A DNA stretch of 10,029 nt, taken from contig JAOXYC010256119.1 in the NCBI GenBank assembly GCA_028565715.1, forward strand, positions 1-10,029, given 5' to 3'. The first letter of the stretch is position 1. Every line of letters starts with the position of its first letter. Source of the stretch: Phoronis pallida (taxonomy: Eukaryota; Phoronida; Phoronidae). The notes beneath the pieces are model-generated. The model did no database searches, was not told the DNA's origin, and saw only the letters and a program-made list of their open reading frames with translations. A program made the translations under genes and the position numbers. Of this stretch, positions 1 to 7,413 are shown piece by piece.

Positions 1-987
1 ACAGAGCTCAAATTGCTAATAGGCCCCTTAATTAGCGTTAATTATATAGTTTTCTACTTTACGACAATGTTTTTTATTAGGTTAAATGTTTACACTCAGT
101 ACCCCAATATCTTTCAATAAAAAGTCATTTTTGTTTGGCCTCGAAGTGGTAATTAAAGTCGATTTTTTGGGTACTTTAAGTGGGCCCCCGGGCTTATCCC
201 ACGTTTGCCGAACTTAAGAAATCAATTCCCGTTCTTTAGACCCGAGAGCAGACCCTATAGAGTACACACTATATTTTATTATACTATATTTTAAAAAGAA
301 CACTATAGTTTTGTGTACATGTGTACGGATTGCCTTTCGGAAAAATAGGGCCACTAGTCGCTGGGTTGACCGTGAATTATAGATTTCAAATTTCAAATTC
401 GCTAACTTGTTTTCAGAGTAGCATATAATTTGCTACTCCATTTGCCTCGTTTCTAAAATAGCATATTATTGGTTAATTTTGTTATTGTTCTGTTCTGTTC
501 TGACTGTGAGTGCATTTTCTGTTCATTGAGTAAATTGTAACGCCATTGAAGAAGAATACACACTGGCATTCGAAAGCTCTGGATTGTATATCGTTTTTAT
601 ATCACGTCATCACAAGAGTGACATTTTAATGTATTTTATTGTTTTAACGCTGGCGATCGGCCTTTTTATAACTCTAGCTTACAAATTTGACTCTTGGCTC
701 GGGTGTTTTGCACTTTAAATCCAATACAAAAACTTTTAAGAATAACGCGCAAATATGCTTAAATTATTTTTAGTACTCGATAAAATCACGTGATCCTCAC
801 GCAATAATTCGACGCGCCGGATTGTGGGTAAAACATGGACGTGTTACGAAGCTGAAAGGCGTGTCGAAGTTTTAGTTTTAGTAACGATTGAGTCGTAGTA
901 AGGATAGCTAATGGACATGAAATAACAGAAATTGTACGCAAAGGAAGTGATTTCATCTTTTAATTCGTTTATTTTTTAACGAATTTG
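1..987. other. No recognisable gene; intergenic or intronic
   Basis: No ORF, RNA gene or named repeat can be supported here. The DNA is AT-rich. A short run of TGTTC-type repeats is present near 486-500. The most GC- and CpG-rich stretch is about 780-900 and holds a 10-bp palindrome, ATCACGTGAT, at 785-794 (an E-box core CACGTG). A small inverted repeat, AATTCGTT with AACGAATT, lies around 962-985 just before the decayed repeat copy. The minus-strand ORF at 214-396 has no recognisable domain and looks like chance. Confidence 0.6.
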
Positions 988-1246
988 ACGGTCTATGCTA
1001 CTTTCAGGGTCACAACATATTCTGAAGTTTAGTCAAAGCTGATAAACGGCCCTGTCATGACCTAAAATAAAAAAATATGATTTTCCAAGAAATTGACTAG
1101 TATTTAAGCGTTAGCACGTTTGATGCATGGGCATTCTTTGGCTGAAACGATCTCAAATTTTGAAAAGTGTGATTTGGCCCCAGAAAGAGCGCCCCCAGTG
1201 TTTATGGCCGCTCTTTCATGTGGGCTGTCTTTCGGAAATCTCCCGT
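988..1246 (-). mobile_element. Decayed inverted copy of the palindrome-rich repeat family
   Basis: The reverse complement of this stretch aligns along its whole length with the left half of the element at 1355-2433. Shared blocks, in order, are a decayed terminal motif CTTTCGGAAATC at 1226-1240, GAAAGAGCGCCC-type half-palindromes, a GATCTCAAATTTTGAAAA block, the GTCATGACCT block near 1055, and CAACATATTCTGAAG near 1014. Substitutions are spread throughout and its palindromes are broken, so it looks older than its neighbour. The far end, near 988, is set by loss of similarity after CTATGCTACTTT and is approximate. It lies head-to-head with the next copy, with about 110 bp of unrelated DNA between. 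Confidence 0.7.
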
Positions 1247-1381
1247 TGATTTTAAACAGAATCTATAAAAATGTTACATTTACTTGAACATTACTATTCG
1301 TGGTACATGATGATACACCTGAAAACGTTACTCGCTATTATGAAATTTAATACATACCGGGGATTTCCGAAAGAGTGCCCT

Positions 1382-1411
1382 CTGAAAGAGCGCCCATGGG
1401 CGCTCTTTCGG
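1382..1411. repeat. Palindrome module (example of the repeated ~30-bp core)
   Basis: A 30-bp near-perfect palindrome centred on CCATGG, with arms of GAAAGAGCGCC and GGCGCTCTTTC. Equivalent full modules lie at 1419-1447, 1853-1882, 1931-1957, 2332-2361 and 5665-5694. Half modules lie at about 1485-1501, 1831-1848, 1916-1927, 1994-2012, 5701-5717 and 5910-5932. They are the building blocks of this repeat family and probably act as sub-terminal transposase sites or simply as fold-back DNA; that role is inference. Confidence 0.8.
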
Positions 1412-1419
1412 AAAATTTC

Positions 1420-1931
1420 CGAAAGACCGCCCATGGGCGCTCTTTCTTTGGCCAAATCGCTTTTTTCAAAATTTGAGATCGTTTCCGAAAGAGCGCCCAT
1501 GTATCAAAACTTCCGAAACGCTAAAATACTGGTCATTGTTTTGAAAATCGCTTTTTTTCTATTTGAGGTCATGACAGGACCGTTTATCAACTTCAACTGA
1601 AGTTCAGAATATGTTGAGACCTTCAAGTCAAGTGAGGTTGCTAACGGCAATGAAGTAGATTAGCCATGCAAGTAGAATTTTTTAATAATGGTTGTGTAAT
1701 GTCGTTATTTAAGAATCACATATGTTTCATCGAAGAAGATTGTACGTGTTATTAGTCTCCGAAACGCATTTGTGCACACTCCTTCCGCCTTATACCTCAA
1801 GAAACACAAGTATTGAGTGAAGTTTGTGTTTCCGAAAGAGCGCCCATGTTTTCTGAAAGAGCGCCCATGGGCGCTCTTTCGGAAAAATATTTCAATTCGA
1901 AAAGTGCTGCTTTCCGAAAGAGCGCCCCCTT
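1420..1931 (+). repeat. Tandem unit 1 (~511 bp) inside the element
   Basis: This is the first of two direct units. It starts at a GAAAGACCGCCCATGGGCGC palindrome and runs through the GGTCATGACAGGACCG block (1566-1581), GTTGAGACC, GTGAGGTTGCTAAC, TTAGTCTCC and AAACACAAGTATTGAGTGA to the next palindrome. The same blocks recur in the same order in the following unit, offset by about 500-525 bp; small indels explain the spread. The unit contains no credible protein. Confidence 0.75.
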
Positions 1932-2433
1932 GAAAGAGCGCCCATGGGCGCTCTTTCTTGGGCCCAATCGCTTTTTTTTAAATTTCATATCGTTTCCGAA
2001 AGAGCGCCCATGCATTAAAAGTTCAAACGCTTTTAGAAATTTAAAAATACTGTTCAATTTTTGGAAAATCATATATTTTTTTTTATTTGAGGTCATGACA
2101 GGACCGTTTATCAACTTTGACTTAAGTTCAGAATATGTTGAGACCCTTAAGTAAAGTGAGGTTGCTAACAATTATAAAGTAGCATAGCCATACAAGTAGC
2201 ATTTTTCAAAATCGATTGAGTAATATTGTAATTTAAGTTATCAGATAAGTTTCATCCTAGAACAGTATTTAATTAGTCTCCTAAACGCCTCATACCCCAA
2301 GAAACACGAGTATTGGGTGACGTTTGTGTTTCCGAAAGAGCGCCCATGGGCGCTCTTTCGGGAAAATATTTCAACTCGAAAAGTGCTGTTTTCCGAAAAA
2401 GCGCCCAGGACGCTCTTTCGGAAATCCCCGGTA
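1932..2433 (+). repeat. Tandem unit 2 of the element, ending in the right TIR
   Basis: This is the second direct unit, matching unit 1 block for block: GGTCATGACAGGACCG near 2090-2105, GTTGAGACCCTTAAG, GAGGTTGCTAACAATT, TTAGTCTCC and AAACACGAGTATTGGGTGA. It ends with AAAAGTGCTGTTTTCC and then the right terminal repeat. Unit 1 has the equivalent AAAAGTGCTGCTTTCC stretch, followed by another palindrome where unit 2 has the terminus. This suggests duplication of the element body, or insertion of one copy into another followed by loss of a junction end. Confidence 0.7.
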
Positions 2434-2961
2434 TTTAGTATTTACAAAAGAAACAAGTCATTCATTCAATACGAGGATTAAAACGATTAATAGCTTTAAA
2501 AAAATCTGAGGGACAATTGAATGCCTCGAGGGCAAAATTCAAGTACTAAACTAAAGTTCGGAGCGTTACCCGTCCATTAAAAGAGGATGGAAGTAGTTTA
2601 TAGTAAGTCACGCAGCTACTGCATATCCCTAGTTGTTAACTTACCAGGAGTGCCATTATCTTGGCTTTGAACCAACGGAAGGTCAAAGATTGCTCCAGCG
2701 ATCAACATGAGACAGAGATGGGGCTGGTTTAAAAACAAATACATCATAGGCCTACACATGTACCATACCAGCGAGCTACTATGTCACATTTTTCTGTAAC
2801 AGAAAGTTAAAAGCTTCCAAATGCATAAAGATTATCGCTGCTAACCATGTTCATTTCTGATCAGACTAGAATTTAGTTTCACAAAATTAAAATGGTCAAA
2901 CTAAAGTATTGAATTTCAAAACTGTTTATGACTTGGATTACCAATAGTAACATGTAGACTA
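2434..2961. other. No recognisable feature
   Basis: AT-rich single-copy-looking DNA between two mobile elements. No ORF of interest, RNA gene or clear repeat is seen. A short hairpin, TTTCTGT with ACAGAAA, lies around 2791-2806. Confidence 0.5.
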
Positions 2962-3333
2962 AAGCTACCCGCACACCTAGCGCGATTGCCCGCGCGCGGC
3001 AATCGCGATGCGGCAATCGCCTTAAAAAGCTTTTCTGCGGCAATTGATGAACACCTATCATGTTTGATCTCTTTTTTATACGCTCAACAACATTCGCGCT
3101 ATGTGGGCACCGGGAACAATCGCAATTGCCGCTCAACTCTTCATCAGTGCGCATGCGCTACAGTGCTTCCAAGTTATGTCATCCGGTTATTATAGTAGCA
3201 AAATGCTTATTGAGAATCTGTAGCTTTAATGTTGCGCGGCAATCGCGCTAGGTGTGCGGGTGTACTAACTCGGCGCGATTGCCGCCTTGCCGTGATTGTT
3301 GCACGGCAATCGCGCTAGGTGTGCGGGTGGCTT
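2962..3333. mobile_element. MITE-like element with GCGATTGCC repeats
   Basis: A 372-bp element with ~30-bp terminal inverted repeats: AAGCTACCCGCACACCTAGC at the left end and GCTAGGTGTGCGGGTGGCTT at the right, both running into GCGCGATTGCC or its complement. A second right-hand-type end (GGCAATCGCGCTAGGTGTGC) lies at about 3238-3257, so the right side holds two ends in tandem. The motif GCGGCAATCGC or its complement recurs inside both termini (about 2997, 3010, 3236, 3277, 3303), like sub-terminal transposase sites. No coding capacity is credible. Flanks read CTAA and TTAG; a TAA/TAG-type target duplication, as in PIF/Harbinger, is conceivable but not established. The short ORFs here are by-products of the repeats. 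Confidence 0.7.
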
Positions 3334-3714
3334 AGAGGCTTACCTTTTGACAGAAAACGACATTTCTCTTAACAGTTATGAATCCATGACGTCGTTTGTC
3401 TATGACGTCGTGATAGAGTCATGCAGAAAAACATTACTCTTGATTTTTGACGCTCTGTTAAGGTGGCTGCCCCCCACCTACTTTCTTTGAGAGTTGACGG
3501 TCAACACGTTCATAGAAGTAAGTTCAACCCTTCTCCAGACATGTCCTAATATGTTAAACACTTCGCATTCACGTTTCGTCACAACGACCCATCAAAAAAG
3601 GTCACTTTTTGCGCTTTTTCCAAAAAATCCCGTTTGATTGAACAAAGGTTAAAATTGAAGCGTAGATAACTCAAAAAATCGCGCTAACGATTTTTCTCGT
3701 GCCGACATATTAGA
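3334..3714. other. No gene; small repeats only
   Basis: No gene is supported. ATGACGTCGT occurs twice, at 3386-3395 and 3402-3411, 16 bp apart; it resembles a CRE core. A hairpin with arms AAAAATCG (3674-3681) and CGATTTTT (3688-3695) and a 6-base loop lies just beyond the 3' end of the pseudogene. The 64-codon ORF at 3296-3490 starts inside the MITE and matches nothing I recognise. Confidence 0.5.
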
Positions 3715-4560
3715 CTAGAGCCGGTTTTTGAAACTCTGTAACCCTTGGGCATTTTTGGTAACTAATATGCCACCTATGCAGTTTTCATCTTTCTGGTAAG
3801 CTGATTTCAAAAAAGGATGCGTGTGTATCCAGCCCAGTGTTATAAGTTCTGTAAAGTTGGTATTCGAGAAGTTCTTCCCTCTCCACTGAACAGGAATACG
3901 CTGTTCCATTCTGTTTAGGGATTAGCAGATGTGTTATTTGATGATCCCCATGGTGTTGTTTTCCCAGACAATACACAACATGGTCTCTATATTGTGTTTG
4001 GTGTTAAAGAAGGCCACTTTTAAAAACTGCTGTATCACTTCGTATGGTATCAGCACTTTTCGCAGATGTCTGGAGTATGTTAGATGCTCGACGGCTTCGC
4101 AAGTGGTGGTAGTGTTGATGTCTGCTGAGTGTTCATCGTAGGTTGTGGTGACTGCACTGGAAGTTGGTTGAGTTGATGTGGTCTGTTCCTCAGAAATATC
4201 GCAATCATTGCTAATATTTTCTGGAGCAATCGTAGATCTCTGTGCCTAAATATCTTTGGGGTCTCTGGACTTCGGATGAAACTGTGGTTTGTTTCAGGAG
4301 GAACGCACTCATTCTCAGTTTCTTCTTATAGTGCTTTATTATTCAAAGTGCTTTACCATTCTCAACAACATTCCCGATCCAGCCAATTATGGTACTCTCG
4401 AAAAGCGTCGCACCCTATTGCTAAACATTCACAACGCGTTCAGTAGTAAATGCCTCTTTATAATCCAAGTTTTGGCAACATGTGCCAGAAGTCAGAAATA
4501 GTTTCGTTCAAGGCAGACTTTTGAAAAAGTTTATGATTTAAAAGAAAATTCATTTCTTTC
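3715..4560 (-). pseudogene. Decayed AMSH/STAMBP-like JAMM deubiquitinase, apparently intronless
   Basis: The minus strand carries remnants of an AMSH-family (STAMBP/STAMBPL1) K63-ubiquitin-specific metalloprotease, which acts with ESCRT on endosomes. Read from the N-terminal side, there is a weak match to the USP8-dimerisation domain around 4440-4490 (HMLPK, then after a shift DYKEAF). A Ser/Thr-rich linker follows (4050-4245, including EEQTTSTQPTSSAV). Next come LRKVLIPYEVIQQFLKVAF and NTKHNIET, which lead into the MPN domain (3975-4080). ITHLLIPKQNGT lies at about 3890-3930 and LITLGWIHTHP, the JAMM metal-binding HxHP motif, at about 3815-3850. These pieces lie in three frames: breaks near 3980 and 3860, an in-frame TAG at 4246-4248, and more disruptions near 4300-4470. 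After HTHP the text jumps to FLKSAYQ, so about seven residues, including the catalytic Asp loop, are missing. The C-terminal end of the enzyme is absent. Contiguity without introns suggests a retrocopy, but no poly(A) or target duplication is seen. The 5' limit is approximate. Confidence 0.85.
4318..4361 (-). repeat. Possible SINE 3'-tail fragment within the pseudogene
   Basis: On the minus strand, GTAAAGCACTTTGAATAAT followed by AAAGCACTATAAGAA resembles the 3' part of the SINE at 7414-7736 (GTAAAGTGCTTTGAG and AAAGCGCTATACAAGAA), with the segment between them shortened. Differences fall largely where an ancestral CG would have decayed to TG or CA. It is short, so chance or shared hairpin structure is possible. 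A further similar hairpin is at 7204-7230. Confidence 0.3.
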
Positions 4561-4767
4561 ACAGAATGAATGAATTTTCAACAATTTCGATACCAAATCC
4601 TTACGCCTCACTATCTTCATGAGTGATATCAGGAATCTGTGTCATTAAAGAACGCACAAGACACACCAACTTTTGAAAATCCAGCCACCACACGCCATTT
4701 GTTCACCGTAATTTGTTGAGCGGCGCCTAGCGGTGGTATGAGGTACCAACTCGGAGTCCCCCCCGAC

Positions 4768-5333
4768 TTCAATTGGTTTCTCAGTAACAGTTGTATTACC
4801 TGGGCACATTTCCATTTACAGCACTTGTCTAGCGGTCCTTAATGCCCGGATGTTCACGAACATCGGGCATTAAGAACCGCTAGCAGACAACTGCTGTTTA
4901 TGCCCGTTACACTACGACGAGCTCTGTATCCAGAGATAAAAACGACACAAGGGGTTTGTGTATGAAAGGCCATTTCATTGAAAATGACAGAAAATCAAAA
5001 CGTAAATCTACAGAGCTAAAATACAACTGATATGACTCTGGATAGATGGGGGACCCCAGGGAGGTGGGTTGGTTAAAAACACTTTCTATAAAACTTACGA
5101 GCGAGTAAAAAGTACGACTAGCTCGCTTGAGATTCAGGAACAAAGAGGACGCGAGGACAAAGGCATAAGAGGTCATATATGACGTTACCTGAATCTATAA
5201 GTAGGTACAAGGTACAGATCGTTCACTCTCATAAATAATATTTTTAAAAAAGCGCCACAAGTGCCGGGAATAAGACACGCGCCCATACAGAAATGTGCCC
5301 AGGTAATACAACTGTTACCGAGATGCCAATTGA
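4768..5333. mobile_element. Inverted-repeat-bounded repeat (unclassified)
   Basis: Two ~52-bp arms face each other: 4768-4820 and 5282-5333. The shared core in the left arm is AGTTGTATTACCTGGGCACA and in the right arm TGTGCCCAGGTAATACAACT. Outward, both run into CAATTG. Inward, a weaker match continues (CGGGCATTAAG on one side, CGGGAATAAG on the other), showing that the right arm also once held part of the hairpin beside the left arm. Between the arms lies a minus-strand ORF (4907-5176, 89 codons) with no domain I recognise; I do not treat it as a gene. True element ends and target duplication were not found. Confidence 0.55.
4825..4890. repeat. Near-perfect 66-bp cruciform palindrome
   Basis: The left arm (4825-4855) begins TTGTCTAGCGG and ends ATGTTC. 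The right arm (4858-4890) begins GAACAT and ends CCGCTAGCAGACAA. The arms pair almost throughout, with a C/T mismatch, an extra G and a 2-base gap, and only about two bases lie between them. Weaker pairing extends outward through TTTACAGCA on the left and TGCTGTTTA on the right, giving about 4815-4899. This is the strongest short hairpin in the window. Confidence 0.85.
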
Positions 5334-5630
5334 AAACACTAGAAAAACACCCAGTTGCAAATTCATTTACGATATGATGTTTAAAATATATGCAGCCGCT
5401 ACTGGTTGCAGGATATTTAAAAATATATTAAAATAAGACGACAGAACCAGAAAAAATGAGATTTAAACAGTGGCAAGCCAAATTTTGATTCAGGTAAGCA
5501 ACCTAGTCGCCCCGGCCACATTGAGTGAACAATGGACACTGGGGTGCCACTTGAATGCAAGCACAAAAGATGAGGGTAAATTACAACAGGTAAAATGGAG
5601 ATAAGTGATTGGCTAAAATAGTAAACATTT
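5334..5630. other. No recognisable feature
   Basis: AT-rich spacer with no ORF of interest and no clear repeat. GATTCAGGTAA near 5489 resembles the inverted AGATTCAGG/CCTGAATCT pair around 5131-5198. Confidence 0.45.
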
Positions 5631-5947
5631 TAGTACCAGGGATTTCCGAAAGGGCGCCCCCCCCCTGAAAGAGCGCCCATGGGCGCTCTTTCGGAAATTT
5701 TCCGAAAGAGCGCCCATATGCACCTTTCATAAAACTGGATAAAGTCATGATTTTTTTCTTATTTCAATTTTCAAATATTCTAAGTTTGGATGTATTCTAA
5801 CTTTAGAAAGTGTTAGTTTTCAAAAAGTGTCCATGGTTTTCTGAAAAAGTACCCATGTGCGCTCTTTCGGAAAAAAAAAAGTTGACTAGAAAAGTGCTAT
5901 TTTCCAAAAGAGCGCCCAGGGCGCTCTTTCGGAAATCCCCGGTACTA
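5631..5947 (+). mobile_element. Short deletion derivative of the palindrome-rich TIR element
   Basis: A 317-bp copy with the same ends as the larger element. The left end reads TAGTACCAGGGATTTCCG and the right end reads CGGAAATCCCCGGTACTA; here the inverted match extends to TAGTACC/GGTACTA. A full palindrome (5665-5694) and several half modules are present, and the right end contains AAAAGTGCTATTTTCC, the same block that precedes the right TIR of the long copy. The central blocks (GGTCATGACAGGACCG, GTTGAGACC, TTAGTCTCC) are missing, apart from an AT-rich middle with AAAGTCATGATTT. This pattern is typical of a MITE-type internally deleted derivative. Confidence 0.75.
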
Positions 5948-7413
5948 TGGCATGTGAGAGTGTAAACAAGTGGTATTCGAGTATGAGTTCGATCTCCTTC
6001 CTCTTTCTAGTGCTGACATCATGCATTATGTTACTTTTAGCAGCATTTACGGCCAAAGTTTAAATGAAGTAAAGATACTGCAAATTCTAACCCGCAAATG
6101 GCACAATTCCCTTCCTGGGCACCATCGCGATGTCATATGAAATCCCTCTATTAGCACTCAGGGGCACTCAGCTAAGCCGATGAGAACAGGGATGAACATG
6201 TACAGCCTTGGCACCTTCATATTGGTTTCTGGGCTAATAAACGTATTAAAAAAAACGTACAGTGTACGTCATGTATTTACTTTCCGAGACCTCGTGGTAA
6301 ACCCTTCGTTCTTCCATTGTTCTTAAACAATGGTCCACAATACTACGGAAATTCTACAACAGTAGTAATAAACCATTTTTGATGAACACTCAGGCATACT
6401 ACGGGGTTTCGGCCTAAAATGCATAATTAACTCGTTGACTAGTAACTTGACAAATGATGAAATATTCTTATCTAAAAAAAATGTCAATGAAATATTGTCA
6501 CCACAGTATCAATGGGGGATGCATAAAAGTGATATTCCGCAAGGTGGCGATTATAACGTGTTTTGTTTGCCTCATTTTCAAGCTCTTTAGCAGGGAATCG
6601 TTAGGGTAAATTGAACACTTTTTACACTTTTCACATGTTCGAAAAGAAATCAACGGTACATCTGGTATTGTTATGAGCATCTTCTTTTATTTTAATCAGA
6701 ACTACAAATCACAAAAAGAAAAGATTTCTATTGTTTTGATGAAGAACAAATATTAATCACAATTTTTGGCATTCCGTTGTAATTCAGACAGACTTTATGG
6801 CCTGACGTTTATTTCCGCAAATCATTTATCGAATTTGCCATTGCATGAGTGTGCAGATTGTGTCGTATGTGTGCATCTACCTATTGCGGTATTTTATATA
6901 CACTTTAAATATTTAAATTTAGAATTAATTTCGGTTAGGTAAAGTCTCTGCACGGCACGTTTGTCTGTAATTTATAGTGTAGTTGCCTCGCCGATGTCGT
7001 TTTCCGATGCCACCGAGATACTTGACGGTTTAGGTGAATGAAGTAGTCCAGGGGCTGTTGCAGATTGCTATAATGAGATGACGATCAATGAATAAGGACA
7101 AATTCCCGCATCACATATTTCACTAGAATAAATATATTTTCAAAAACATTGTGATTGATTTGTGGACTTTTGATAATAATGATGAAAGTAAAGACTTAGT
7201 TAAGCGCTTTTGTTATTCAAAGCGCCTAAAACTATCAGCATCGATACCATGAGGTCCTACTTCTGTTCAATCAATTGCCATTTCAATGACGTTTTTGTTA
7301 AAAGGACTAGACTCCAACCACAAAGCATAACGGGCACTTATAATTCCACTTTTTATCTCTCACATATAAGTCCAAACATGTCTGTATGTCGTATATCCGC
7401 CTGTGTGTCCGTA
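5948..7413. other. Long stretch without a supported gene
   Basis: No gene or classified repeat is supported over nearly 1.5 kb. Small structures are present: a hairpin CCATTGTT/AACAATGG around 6317-6336 and a palindromic ACGTACAGTGTACGT near 6256. A minus-strand ORF at 6498-6680 contains a CxxCxxC cluster (CEKCKKC) but no recognisable domain. A CpG-containing patch around 6985-7033 has an ATG and a possible splice donor. A hairpin at 7204-7230 resembles the one inside the pseudogene. A TGTCCGTATGTCCG-type repeat lies directly before the SINE (7380-7413). Confidence 0.5.

Larger units (their letters stand above)
1355..2433 (+). mobile_element. Non-autonomous TIR element built from GCGCCCATGGGCGC palindromes
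   Basis: The element is bounded by near-perfect terminal inverted repeats. The left end reads TACCGGGGATTTCCGAAAG and the right end reads CTTTCGGAAATCCCCGGTA. The second copy at 5631-5947 ends at the same bases with different flanks, which supports the boundary. A TA dinucleotide sits at both ends, so a TA target duplication, as made by Tc1/mariner-type transposases, is possible; TA could instead belong to the TIR. Inside are repeated ~30-bp palindromes and a large tandem duplication. No transposase-like reading frame is present. The two overlapping opposite-strand ORFs are translations of the palindromes, which read SERAPMGALSE on either strand. The family name is unknown to me. Confidence 0.75.

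Noticed and set aside
1797-2171. Opposite-strand ORFs of 113-124 codons (also 1271-1600 and 1294-1500) sharing SERAPMGALSE
   Set aside because: The peptide arises because the CCGAAAGAGCGCCCATGGGC palindrome reads the same on both strands. The ORFs cross element blocks and decay signals, with no domain.
1382-2361. CRISPR array suggested by regularly repeated ~30-bp palindromes
   Set aside because: Spacing is irregular, the repeats vary, they also lie within terminal repeats of a transposon-like element, and the DNA is eukaryotic.
2986-3251. ORFs on both strands inside the MITE
   Set aside because: They are made of the GCGATTGCC repeats and have no protein similarity I can recognise.
3929-4141. 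70-codon plus-strand ORF
   Set aside because: Antisense shadow of the AMSH-like pseudogene.
4907-5176. 89-codon minus-strand ORF
   Set aside because: No recognisable domain, lies between repeat arms, and has no splice or initiation context I trust.
6498-6680. Minus-strand ORF with CEKCKKC, a possible zinc ribbon
   Set aside because: A single CxxCxxC cluster with no paired cysteines or known domain, in AT-rich DNA.
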